Of a DNA stretch of 64,000 nucleotides, positions 9,565 to 19,625 are shown one piece after another. The stretch is taken from contig JAKFEY010000002.1 of the NCBI GenBank assembly GCA_036675475.1, forward strand, positions 12,655-76,654. Reading direction: 5' to 3'. Origin of the DNA: JALYRV01 sp036675475 (GTDB taxonomy: Bacteria > Acidobacteriota > Vicinamibacteria > Vicinamibacterales > SCN-69-37). Each line of letters opens with the position of its first letter. Position 1 is the stretch's first letter. The notes below the pieces were generated by a model, which saw nothing but the letters and a program-made list of their open reading frames with translations, was not told the DNA's origin and ran no database searches. A program made the translations under genes and the position numbers.

Positions 9565-10089
9565 ATGCGTAAATGCCCCATCCGGCTCGCCGTACTTCCC
9601 GCGATGCTCATTCTTGCCCTTGGGTCGGCTGCCTGCGGGTCGGCCGCCTCGCCAACCGGGCCGGGGCCCGTCCCCGCGTCGCTTGGCGCCGGCAACTACT
9701 CCCTCATTGTTTTCGGCACCTCCACGTGCCTCAGCGGCACGGGAGGCGTGGCGTCCACGTCATCGGCTGCGGTGCAGGTGACGCTCAGCTCCACCGCTGC
9801 CTCCGATGTGTGGCGCGTCTCGGTTCCGGGGCAGTCGCTGACGGGCGAGGTCGCGCTCGTCAACGGCCAGCTGCAGGGATGGCTGCGCGGCAGCGCGAGC
9901 GCCAACACCGTGCGCCTGGTGACCGGCTCCACGGCAGACGCCGCGATTGCCGTCGAAAGCCGTGAGATGCACAACGGCCGCTATCAGGGGCCGGTGCTGG
10001 TGGGGACGCCGCGTTACGAAGGCGTTGGCGCGGCCAGCGGCGCCTACACGACCTGTTCGGCCAACGCGTTCACGCTGCAGGCGGCCTGA
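9565..10089 (+). CDS. Putative lipoprotein, paralogue of the next gene
   Basis: 174 residues with a lipoprotein-like N-terminus: MRKCPIRLAVLPAMLILALG then SAAC, whose Cys would be lipidated. The ATG at 9565 was chosen because a signal sequence starts there and the upstream frame would run through the hairpin. The mature part starts with SPTGPGP, then LGAGNYSLIVFGTSTCLSG, and ends with TCSANAFTLQAA. The same framework (an S-P-T linker, G-xYxLxxF strand, C-S/N-AN-xxxL end) recurs in the next gene. The family was not recognised; a beta-rich domain with a Cys pair is likely. Confidence 0.75.
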   Translation: MRKCPIRLAVLPAMLILALGSAACGSAASPTGPGPVPASLGAGNYSLIVFGTSTCLSGTGGVASTSSAAVQVTLSSTAASDVWRVSVPGQSLTGEVALVNGQLQGWLRGSASANTVRLVTGSTADAAIAVESREMHNGRYQGPVLVGTPRYEGVGAASGAYTTCSANAFTLQAA

Positions 10090-10132
10090 TCGCGGCGACT
10101 CGAGCCTGACCACCGGCGGCGCGCCGCCGCGC

Positions 10133-10138
10133 TACAAT
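10133..10138 (+). promoter_or_regulatory. -10 element TACAAT, predicts leaderless mRNA
   Basis: TACAAT ends 6 bp before the ATG at 10145. No -35 consensus is obvious. Confidence 0.45.
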
Positions 10139-10144
10139 CGGTGC

Positions 10145-10648
10145 ATGCTCCGCCGGGCTGCGCCGATTGTTGCCGCCGCACTCGCGGCCGCCGCGTGCGG
10201 CGGATCTCCAACCGCGCCGGCGCTCGTGGTCCCCGCACCGTACGTGCTCACGGCCGGCTCCTACACCCTCAACATCTTTCCGGCCGCATCGAGTCCCTCG
10301 GGACCCGTCGTGTGCATGACCGCGGGCAGCGGCGCGGGCACGAGCATCGCGATTCCGGTAGAAGTACAGCAGGACGGCCGCACCTGGGCTGCGCGCCCGG
10401 CGGCCGGCACGCTCCAGTTGACGCTGGTCGACGTCAGCCCGGCGGCCTACTACGGCGGGCTGGAGGGATCGTTCACGCTCGGCGGCACGACGATCACCGC
10501 CGGATCGAGCGGCGAACCGGCCTATGTATTCGCCCTCACCCTGGGCGCGTCGCTGCTCACCGGGCCCATCGACGGCGCCGTCGTCTACACCAGCGGCGGC
10601 TCCCAGTCGTCGTGCAATGCCAACAGCTGGTCGCTGGTCCGCCGCTGA
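10145..10648 (+). CDS. Putative lipoprotein, tandem paralogue
   Basis: 167 residues with signal peptide MLRRAAPIVAAALAAAACGG; the lipobox AAAC gives a lipidated Cys near residue 18. A SPTAPAL linker follows, then LTAGSYTLNIFPAASS, a GGLEGSFTLGGT strand pair and a closing SSCNANSWSLVRR. It is a tandem paralogue of the preceding lipoprotein (shared linker, tyrosine strand and CNAN/CSAN end). It has its own -10 element 6 bp from the ATG, unlike the sigma-54 promoter of its partner. No family was recognised; surface location is inferred from the lipobox. Confidence 0.75.
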   Translation: MLRRAAPIVAAALAAAACGGSPTAPALVVPAPYVLTAGSYTLNIFPAASSPSGPVVCMTAGSGAGTSIAIPVEVQQDGRTWAARPAAGTLQLTLVDVSPAAYYGGLEGSFTLGGTTITAGSSGEPAYVFALTLGASLLTGPIDGAVVYTSGGSQSSCNANSWSLVRR

Positions 10649-10685
10649 GGCACCTCAGCCGCCGGGGCATGCGTCGTAGTGCCTG

Positions 10686-10691
10686 TATAAT
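10686..10691 (+). promoter_or_regulatory. Perfect -10 TATAAT before clpC
   Basis: TATAAT at 10686-10691 predicts a start near 10698, 6 nt before the clpC ATG (10704). No -35 consensus lies 17 bp upstream. Confidence 0.5.
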
Positions 10692-10703
10692 CAGGTGTAT
10701 CGC

Positions 10704-13148
<2,445 letters not shown>

Positions 13149-13173
13149 CAACCTGTAAACTTGGACGTTTTGC

Positions 13174-13216
13174 GGGCTGAAGTCCCGGTGCTGCCGGGAC
13201 TGAAGTCCCGGCCTAC
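13174..13216 (-). repeat. GTAG-headed REP-like palindrome plus half copy (inverted orientation)
   Basis: GCCGGGACTGAAGTCCCGGC at 13193-13212 is a palindrome with 8-bp arms, followed by CTAC (GTAG on the minus strand, 13213-13216). A half copy GGGCTGAAGTCCCGG is at 13174-13188. It has the same full-plus-half layout as the 5379 element in reverse orientation, and sits 7 bp before the bamA ATG. Confidence 0.75.
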
Positions 13217-13222
13217 AACCAC

Positions 13223-15775
13223 ATGAAATATCGATTTGTCCTCGCGGCCGCCGTGCTCGTGGCGCTGCCTCCGGCAGTGTCCGCACAAACCACGCCGCCG
13301 CCCGCCGCGGCCCAGGCGCCTGCTGTCCAGCAGCAGCCGGCCGCGATGCCGCCGGCCGGATCGGGCCCGACCTTCCGGAACCTGTTTCCGCGATGCGAGC
13401 CCGACAACGTGTGCCTCGTCGATCCGATGACGTATCTCTATTACATCGAGACGCGTCCGAGCGTGCCCAGCCAGAACCGCTGGGTGCCGTGGAGCAACGA
13501 GGTGGCCGAGTCGCTGCGGCGCGACTTCAACCGCCTGTGGGCCACCAACTTCCTCGAAGATCTGTCCATCGAAGTCGTCGACAGCACCTATCCGAATGGC
13601 GTGGTCGCCAAAGACGTCATCATCCACATGACCGAGCGTCAGCGGGTGAAGATCGTCGACTACCAGGGATCGAAGCAGGTCGAGACGAGCGCGATTGAAG
13701 AAAAACTGCAGCAGGAGAACATCGTCCTGCGCATCGACACGTTCATCGACCCGCCGACGATTCGCCGCGTCGCCGGCATCGTGCGCGATCTCTACGCCGA
13801 GAAGGGCTATCAGTACGCCGAGGTCACGCCGGAGATCAAGCCGGTGGCGGGCGGCCCGAAGCTGGTGCACCTGACGTTCAACGTCACGGAAGGCCCGAAG
13901 GTCAAGATTCGCGAGGTCGACTTCGTCGGCAACAGCGCGATCAAGGACGGCAAGCTGCGCGGCAAGATGAAGGAGAACAAGGCCAAGGGCTGGCTCTCGT
14001 TCGTCACCGGCGGCGGCACCTATCAGGAAGCGAAGTTTGCCGAGGACGCGGAGCTGGTCACCGGGTACTACCTGGAGCAGGGCTACATCCGCGCGCGCGT
14101 CGGCCAGCCGCAGATTGAAATTCTCGAGGACTCGGAAGACGGCGCCACGCGCTGGGTGCGCCTGCGCGTGCCGGTCGACGAGGGCCCGCGCTATCGGGTC
14201 GGCCAGTTGTCGTTCGAAGGCAACACGATCATCAGCGACGAGAACTTCGCCACGCTGTTCAAGCTGAAGCCGGGCGACTGGTACAGCCACAAGAAGTTCA
14301 TGAAGGGCCGCGAGAAGGCGCAGGAGGCGTATGGCGCCAACGGCTACATGGAATTCAACGCCTATCCGGACTTCCCGGATCTGACGGCCGAGGCGACGGC
14401 GCCGGCCGCCGCTGTCGAGGGTCAGCCTGCGGCTGCACCGAAGCCTGCGATGCCGCCCGGCACCGACGTCACCGACGTCATCGTGCGCGTCGAGGAAGGG
14501 CCGCAGTACTTCGTCAACCGCATCACCTTCGTCGGGAACACGACGACGCGCGACAGCGTCATCCGGCGCGACCTGCGGATCTACGAAGCCGGTGTGTTCA
14601 ACACCGAGGGCCTCAAGCAGAGCATCCGCCGCATCAATCAGCTCGGGTACTTCAAGCCGATTGAGGGCAACGAAGGCGTCAACATCGAGAAGGCGCCGGG
14701 CGCCGACAACAAGGTCGACGTCACGCTGCGCGTCGAGGAGCAGAACCGCAACCAGCTGACGTTCGGCGCCGGCGTGTCGCAGTTCGAGGGCTTCTTCGGC
14801 AACCTGTCGTTCCAGACGGCCAACTTCATGGGCCGCGGCGAGACGCTGTCGATTTCGCTGCAGCAGGGATCGCGCGCCAAGAACTATCAGATTGCGTTCA
14901 GCGAGCCGTATCTGTTCGACCGGCCGATCACGGCCGGGGTGGACATCTATGTGCGCGAAGTGCGCTACATCGGCCAGTTCACGCAGGCGTCGAAGGGCGG
15001 CAACACGGTGTGGGGCTTCCCGGTGGCGAACTTCACGCGCATGTTCGCCGGCTACAGCTACGAAGACACGGAGCTGAAGGACGTCGATCCGTTCTTCGAT
15101 CCGAAGGTGCTGGCGCAGTACCTGCTGCTCGGCGACGAGGGCCGCCGCGTGGTCAGCAAGATCTCGCCGAGCATCGTGCACAACACGGTGGACAATCCGA
15201 TCTTCGCGAGCCAGGGCAAGCGCTACAGCGCGTCGTTCGATCTGGCCGGCATCGGCGGCACCGAAAGCTTCTGGAGCACGCGGCTCGAGGGCATCCAGTA
15301 CGTGCCGCTGTCGCGCCGCATCTCGCTCGGCTTCCGCGTGCAGGGCGAGTACATCCGCCCGTACGGCGACACCGTGGCGACGGGGCTGCCGATTTACGAA
15401 AAGCTGTTCCTCGGCGGCGAGTACAGCGTGCGCGGCTTCGACATCCGCACCATCTCGCCGCGCGACGCGAGCGGCTTCATCATCGGCGGCAACAAGAGCC
15501 TGCTGTTCAACGGCGAGTTCCTGGTGAACGTCGGCGGCCCGGTGCGGGCGCTGCTGTTCTACGACGCCGGCCAGGTGCAGCCGTCGGGCACGCGGCTGCG
15601 GTTCCCCGACTTCAAGACGTCCACCGGCGCGGAAGTCCGCTTCTTCATGCCGGTGCTCAACGTGCCGTTCCGGCTGATTTTTGCCTATAACCCGCAGCGC
15701 GACGGGATTTTTGACAACCAGCTGCTGCCGCAGAAGAAATTCACGTTCAAGTTCGCAGTAGGATCAACGTTCTAA
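13223..15775 (+). CDS. bamA: Outer membrane protein assembly factor BamA
   Basis: Omp85 insertase of outer-membrane beta-barrels; 850 residues. Signal peptide MKYRFVLAAAVLVALPPAVS with AQ cleavage near residue 22, a Pro/Ala/Gln-rich linker, then POTRA repeats (about 60-500) with typical VxIxxxxFVGNxxxxD-type strands (KIREVDFVGNSAIKDGKL; VNRITFVGNTTTRDSVIRRD). One POTRA carries a Pro/Ala-rich insertion near residues 393-415. The C-terminal barrel contains the L6 region (FLGGEYSVRGFDIRTISPRD, VRGF motif) and ends in a terminal Phe, the beta-signal. It is followed by ompH and lipid A genes, as in many Gram-negative genomes. Confidence 0.95.
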   Translation: MKYRFVLAAAVLVALPPAVSAQTTPPPAAAQAPAVQQQPAAMPPAGSGPTFRNLFPRCEPDNVCLVDPMTYLYYIETRPSVPSQNRWVPWSNEVAESLRRDFNRLWATNFLEDLSIEVVDSTYPNGVVAKDVIIHMTERQRVKIVDYQGSKQVETSAIEEKLQQENIVLRIDTFIDPPTIRRVAGIVRDLYAEKGYQYAEVTPEIKPVAGGPKLVHLTFNVTEGPKVKIREVDFVGNSAIKDGKLRGKMKENKAKGWLSFVTGGGTYQEAKFAEDAELVTGYYLEQGYIRARVGQPQIEILEDSEDGATRWVRLRVPVDEGPRYRVGQLSFEGNTIISDENFATLFKLKPGDWYSHKKFMKGREKAQEAYGANGYMEFNAYPDFPDLTAEATAPAAAVEGQPAAAPKPAMPPGTDVTDVIVRVEEGPQYFVNRITFVGNTTTRDSVIRRDLRIYEAGVFNTEGLKQSIRRINQLGYFKPIEGNEGVNIEKAPGADNKVDVTLRVEEQNRNQLTFGAGVSQFEGFFGNLSFQTANFMGRGETLSISLQQGSRAKNYQIAFSEPYLFDRPITAGVDIYVREVRYIGQFTQASKGGNTVWGFPVANFTRMFAGYSYEDTELKDVDPFFDPKVLAQYLLLGDEGRRVVSKISPSIVHNTVDNPIFASQGKRYSASFDLAGIGGTESFWSTRLEGIQYVPLSRRISLGFRVQGEYIRPYGDTVATGLPIYEKLFLGGEYSVRGFDIRTISPRDASGFIIGGNKSLLFNGEFLVNVGGPVRALLFYDAGQVQPSGTRLRFPDFKTSTGAEVRFFMPVLNVPFRLIFAYNPQRDGIFDNQLLPQKKFTFKFAVGSTF

Positions 15776-15802
15776 GACTGAAGACCGAAGACTGAAGACA
15801 CA
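15775..15802 (+). repeat. Heptanucleotide array (AGACTGA), 4 units
   Basis: AGACTGA, AGACCGA, AGACTGA, AGACACA in register between bamA and ompH, starting on the last base of the bamA stop. No inverted copy is adjacent. Confidence 0.8.
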
Positions 15803-15815
15803 AGGACTTGTAGAT

Positions 15816-16421
15816 ATGAAGCTCAGAGCAGGTACTTTCGTGCTGGCGGCCGTCATCATGGCGGCCCCGGCATTCGCGCAGACTCAGACCCAGACGCCGC
15901 CGCCGCCGAAGCCGGCCACGCCGGCCGCGCCCGCCCCGCAGGCGCCGGCGCCCGTGCCGTTCCCGGAGGGTGCGAAGGTCGCGTTCATCGACTTCCAGCG
16001 CATCGCGTCGGAGTCCGAGCTCGGCAAGGCCGCCGCCGGCAAGATTCTGGACTTCCAGAAGAAGAAGCAGGCGGAGGGCCAGGAGAAGAACAAGCAGCTG
16101 CAGGCCATGCTCGACAAGCAGAAGACGCAGGCGTCGGTGCTGAGCGAGGCGGCCATGAAGCAGCTCGAGCTCGACATCGCGAAGCAGCAGCGCGATCTGC
16201 AGTACTTCCAGAACGAGGCGCAGGCCGAGGCCGAAACGCTCAACGCCGACCTCATGCGCGAGTTCCAGCAGAAGGTGCTGCCGCTCGTGCAGGCCCTGGC
16301 CACCGAGCGCGGCCTGCACCTCGTGCTCGACGCGCAGAACTCGGGTCTCGTGTTCGCGAACCCGGGCCTCGACCTGACGCGCGAAGTCATCACGCGCGCC
16401 AACGCGACGCTCAAGAAATAG
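15816..16421 (+). CDS. ompH: Periplasmic chaperone of the OmpH/Skp family
   Basis: Holds unfolded outer-membrane proteins in transit to BamA; 201 residues. Signal peptide MKLRAGTFVLAAVIMAAPAFA, then a Pro/Ala-rich stretch (about 22-50) and the OmpH core beginning KVAFIDFQRIASESELGKAAA. A long charged coiled coil (about 70-150, EGQEKNKQLQAMLDKQKTQA) follows, and the strand HLVLDAQNSGLVFANPGLDL closes the body domain. Gene order after bamA supports the role. The start is ATG at 15816 after the heptamer array. Confidence 0.92.
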   Translation: MKLRAGTFVLAAVIMAAPAFAQTQTQTPPPPKPATPAAPAPQAPAPVPFPEGAKVAFIDFQRIASESELGKAAAGKILDFQKKKQAEGQEKNKQLQAMLDKQKTQASVLSEAAMKQLELDIAKQQRDLQYFQNEAQAEAETLNADLMREFQQKVLPLVQALATERGLHLVLDAQNSGLVFANPGLDLTREVITRANATLKK

Positions 16422-16522
16422 ACCAGAGGCCAGAGGCCAGAGACCAGAGGCCTGAAGATGAGCCGCGCGAGCGTTGTCTCGCGCGGCTGAGCCCTAGGGC
16501 CTATGGCCCCTGGCCCCTGGCC
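16421..16522. repeat. Inverted heptamer arrays around a GC hairpin
   Basis: Forward units GACCAGA, GGCCAGA, GGCCAGA, GACCAGA, GGCCTGA (16421-16455) face reverse units TAGGGCC, TATGGCC, CCTGGCC, CCTGGCC (16495-16522). Between them is an 11-bp perfect hairpin, AGCCGCGCGAG with CTCGCGCGGCT (16461-16488, 6-nt loop). It has the same unit as the arrays around the S23-type gene but carries no gene. Confidence 0.85.
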
Positions 16523-16539
16523 TGATAAAGTCACTCCCA

Positions 16540-17799
16540 GTGTCACCCTCCATCCACGCCACCCTCGACCGCCTCAGCTATCGCTATCCGTCGCTGCTGG
16601 TCGATGCCGTGACCGAGCACGAACCGGGCAAGCGCCTGGTGGCCGTCAAGAACGTCACGGTCAACGAAGATTTTTTTCAGGGACATTTCCCGGGCACGCC
16701 GGTCATGCCGGGCGTGCTGATGATCGAGTCGCTGACGCAGGTGGCGACGCTGCTGCTGCTGTCGACCGGCACGCCATCGGGCGGCGCCGGTAATGTCGGC
16801 CGGGCGTTCCTGCGCGGCGTCGAGAACGCGAAGTTCCGCCGCCAGGTCGTGCCGGGCGATCGCGTGCGCCTCGAGGTCTCGCTCGGGCGCCGCCGCGGGC
16901 GCATCGCGCGCGCGTCGGGCATCGCCTACGTCGGCGAGCACATCGTCGCCGAAGCCGATCTGATTCTCGCGATCACGCGGCACGCCTCGATTCATCCGAC
17001 GGCCATCATCGGCGAGGGCGCCGAGGTGGGCGAGGGCACCGTCATCGGCCCGTACGCCGTGGTCGGCCCGCACGTGAAGATCGGCCGCGATTGCCATATC
17101 GACTCGGGCGCCGTGATCGACGGCTGGACGTCGGTGGGCGACGGCACGCGCATCTTCCCGTACGCGTCGGTGGGCCTGATTCCGCAGGACCTGAAGTTCA
17201 AGGGCGAGATGACGCGCCTCGAGATCGGGGCGCGCAACCTCATTCGCGAGTTCGTCACCATCCACCGCGGCACGCAGGGTGGCGGCGGCGTGACGACCAT
17301 CGGCGACGACAACGTGTTCATGGCGTATGCGCACGTGGCGCACGACTGCCACGTCGGCCACCAGACGATCTTCGGCAACGGCGCCACGCTCGGCGGCCAC
17401 GTCACCGTCGAGGACTTCGCCACCATCAGCGCGTTCTCGGGCATCCACCAGTTCTGCCGCGTCGGCCGCCACGCCTTCATCGGCGGCTTCTCGGTGGTCA
17501 CGAAAGACGCGCTGCCGTACGCGAAGACCGTGGGCAACCGCGCGCGCATCTACGGCTTGAACACCATCGGTCTCGCGCGCCGCGGTTTCTCGAACGAGCT
17601 GCTGGCGAAGCTGAAGAAGACCTACCGGTACCTGCTGACCTCGAAGCTGAACACCAGCCGCGCCCTCGAAAAGATCGAGCGCGACCCGGCCCTCAGCTGC
17701 CCGGAGGTTCAGTACCTCGTCGACTTCATCCGCGACTCACAGCGCGGCGTCATCCTCCGGCGCCCCGTGCGCAAGGTGGAGGAGATGGTTGAAGACTAA
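16540..17799 (+). CDS. fabZ-lpxA: Bifunctional FabZ-LpxA fusion: 3-hydroxyacyl-ACP dehydratase and UDP-GlcNAc O-acyltransferase
   Basis: A single 419-residue frame joins two complete enzymes. Residues 1-148 are a FabZ hot-dog domain with catalytic His49 (FFQGHFPGTPVMPG) and Glu63 (LMIES). Residues 149-419 are a left-handed beta-helix LpxA with hexapeptide repeats (HPTAIIGEGAEVGEGTVIGP) and the catalytic His of HVAHDC (residue 268, equivalent to E. coli His125). HQFCRVG and RRGFSNELL follow. By alignment the acyl-chain ruler position (Gly173 in E. coli) is Gly316, suggesting a C14-type chain. Start GTG at 16540. FabZ would make acyl-ACP intermediates close to their user. No internal stop or start suggests separate proteins. 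Confidence 0.93.
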   Translation: MSPSIHATLDRLSYRYPSLLVDAVTEHEPGKRLVAVKNVTVNEDFFQGHFPGTPVMPGVLMIESLTQVATLLLLSTGTPSGGAGNVGRAFLRGVENAKFRRQVVPGDRVRLEVSLGRRRGRIARASGIAYVGEHIVAEADLILAITRHASIHPTAIIGEGAEVGEGTVIGPYAVVGPHVKIGRDCHIDSGAVIDGWTSVGDGTRIFPYASVGLIPQDLKFKGEMTRLEIGARNLIREFVTIHRGTQGGGGVTTIGDDNVFMAYAHVAHDCHVGHQTIFGNGATLGGHVTVEDFATISAFSGIHQFCRVGRHAFIGGFSVVTKDALPYAKTVGNRARIYGLNTIGLARRGFSNELLAKLKKTYRYLLTSKLNTSRALEKIERDPALSCPEVQYLVDFIRDSQRGVILRRPVRKVEEMVED

Positions 17800-17861
17800 T
17801 GGAAAGTGGAAAATGGAAAATGGAAAATGCTATTTCCAGTTTCCACTTTCCAATTTCCATT
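17800..17861. repeat. Inverted heptamer array (TGGAAAN), 4+4 units
   Basis: Forward TGGAAAG, TGGAAAA, TGGAAAA, TGGAAAA (17800-17827) and reverse TTCCAGT, TTCCACT, TTCCAAT, TTCCATT (17834-17861) are separated by 6 nt, giving a long A/T-rich stem. It lies between fabZ-lpxA and lpxI, unlike the GC-rich surroundings. Confidence 0.88.
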
Positions 17862-17869
17862 GATCTGTT

Positions 17870-18685
17870 ATGCGCCTGGGTTTGATCGCCGGCAACGGCC
17901 GATTCCCCTTCCTCATCGTCGAGGCTGCCCGCCAGATGGGCCGGCCGCTCAGTGTCGTGGCCATCAAGGACGAGGCGTTTCCCGAGCTCGAGGCCGAGAT
18001 TGGGAAGGGTGACGGGCGCGTCGAGTGGATTGCGCTCGGGCAGCTGGGCAAGGCGATCAAGTTCCTGAAAAGCGAAGGCGTCACCGAGGCCGTCATGGCC
18101 GGGCAGGTGAAGCACGTGAAGATCTTCGGTGACGTGATGCCGGACTTCACGCTGCTGTCGGTGCTGATGAAGCTCAAGTCGAAGAACACCGACGCGCTGA
18201 TTTCCGCGGTCGCGGAAGTGATGCAGGAGCAGGGCATCAGCCTGATCGATTCGACCGCGCTCCTCGCGCCGATGCTGGCGGGCGCGGGCGTGCTGACCGC
18301 GCGCGCGCCGAGTGACGCCGAGCGGGCCGACATCGACTTCGGCTACGCCGCCGCCGATGCCATCGCGGGGCTCGACATCGGCCAGACGATCGTCGTGAAG
18401 GACAAGGCGGTCGTCGCCGTCGAGGCCATGGAAGGCACCGACGCGGCCATCGCCCGCGCGGGCGGTCTCGCGGGCACCGGCTGTTCGGTGGTCAAAGTGG
18501 CGAAGCCGAATCAGGACATGCGCTTCGACGTGCCCGTCGTCGGCATGGCCACGATCGACGCGATGCGCGCCGCGGGCGCCACGGCCCTGTCGCTCGACGC
18601 AGGCAAGGCCCTGATTTTCGACCGCGCCGCATTCGTTGCGGCCGCCGACGCCGCCGGCATTGCGGTGATCGGGAGGCAGAAATGA
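17870..18685 (+). CDS. lpxI: UDP-2,3-diacylglucosamine diphosphatase LpxI
   Basis: Hydrolyses UDP-2,3-diacyl-GlcN to lipid X and UMP, replacing LpxH in many bacteria; 271 residues. The N-terminal MRLGLIAGNGRFPFLIVEAAR and the SEGVTEAVMAGQVKHVKIF segment match the LpxI (DUF1009) family, as does DIGQTIVVKDKAVVAVEAMEGTD in the C-terminal domain with KVAKPNQDMRFDVPVVG. ATG at 17870 follows the TGGAAAN repeat by 8 bp, with no good Shine-Dalgarno sequence. It overlaps the next gene by ATGA. Confidence 0.94.
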   Translation: MRLGLIAGNGRFPFLIVEAARQMGRPLSVVAIKDEAFPELEAEIGKGDGRVEWIALGQLGKAIKFLKSEGVTEAVMAGQVKHVKIFGDVMPDFTLLSVLMKLKSKNTDALISAVAEVMQEQGISLIDSTALLAPMLAGAGVLTARAPSDAERADIDFGYAAADAIAGLDIGQTIVVKDKAVVAVEAMEGTDAAIARAGGLAGTGCSVVKVAKPNQDMRFDVPVVGMATIDAMRAAGATALSLDAGKALIFDRAAFVAAADAAGIAVIGRQK

Positions 18686-19617
18686 GCGACCTGCGCGCCG
18701 CCGTGATTGGGGCGGGGCACCTGGGGCGCCATCATGCGCGCATTCTCGGCTCCACGCCCGGCGTGAAGCTGGTCGCCGTCGTCGATCGCGACAGGGCGCG
18801 CGCCGAGCAGCATGCCGGGGCGTCAGGCGCCGCGGTGTTGACCGACGCCGGTGAGCTGGCGGCGATGGCGCTCGATGCCGTCTGCGTGGCCGTGCCTACC
18901 GAAGCGCACCTCGAAGTCGCGCTGCCGCTGCTCGCGCGCGGCATCGGCGTGCTGGTCGAGAAGCCGATGACGCGCTCGCTCGACGAGGCGGATCGCATGA
19001 TCGAGGCGGCGAAGGCCGGCGGGGCCGTGCTGGCCGTCGGGCACACCGAACGCTTCAATCCCGCTGTCGAAGCCGCGCTGCCGCACGTCACCGCGCCGAA
19101 ATTCATCGAAGTCCATCGCCTCTCGCCGTTTCCGGAGCGCAGCCTCGACATCGACGTGATTTTCGACCTGATGATTCACGACCTCGACATCGTCCGTGCC
19201 ATGGTGCGGTCGGAGGTCGCTGACCTCGAGGCGGTCGGCGTGCCGGTGCTGAGTCCGCGCTTCGACATCGCCAACGTGCGCCTGCGCTTCGAGTCGGGCT
19301 GCATCGCGAATCTCACCGCGAGCCGCATCAGCAAGGACCGCGTCCGCAAGCTGCGCGTCTTTCAGCGCGACGCCTACATCTCGATCGACTACGCCGAGCA
19401 GCAGGTCGAGGCGTATCGGCTCGATCGCCGCGGCGGGCGTCCGGCCATCGGCGGCGGAACGCTGCCGATCGAAAAGGAAGAGCCGCTGCGGCGCGAAATC
19501 GAGGACTTCCTGGGCGCCGTGCGCGAGAAGCGCGCGCCCCGCGTGACGGGCGAGGACGGCCGGGCGGCACTTGCGCTGGCCGGCCGCATCGCCGGGGCCA
19601 TGGTTGCAGTAACCTAG
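18682..19617 (+). CDS. Gfo/Idh/MocA-family NAD(P)-dependent oxidoreductase
   Basis: 311-residue dehydrogenase with an N-terminal Rossmann fold (RAAVIGAGHLGRHHARIL, GxGxxG-type) and the VEKPMTRSLDEADRMI signature with the catalytic Lys of the EKP motif. AVGHTERFNPAV follows, then a C-terminal alpha/beta domain with LMIHDLDIV. Homologues often sit between lpx genes (lpxI or lpxA and lpxB); a role in nucleotide-sugar modification for lipid A or O-antigen is inferred, as in 3-oxo-glucosamine-forming GnnA enzymes. Start ATG in a 4-bp overlap with lpxI. Confidence 0.88.
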   Translation: MSDLRAAVIGAGHLGRHHARILGSTPGVKLVAVVDRDRARAEQHAGASGAAVLTDAGELAAMALDAVCVAVPTEAHLEVALPLLARGIGVLVEKPMTRSLDEADRMIEAAKAGGAVLAVGHTERFNPAVEAALPHVTAPKFIEVHRLSPFPERSLDIDVIFDLMIHDLDIVRAMVRSEVADLEAVGVPVLSPRFDIANVRLRFESGCIANLTASRISKDRVRKLRVFQRDAYISIDYAEQQVEAYRLDRRGGRPAIGGGTLPIEKEEPLRREIEDFLGAVREKRAPRVTGEDGRAALALAGRIAGAMVAVT

Positions 19618-19625
19618 ACAGTTGG

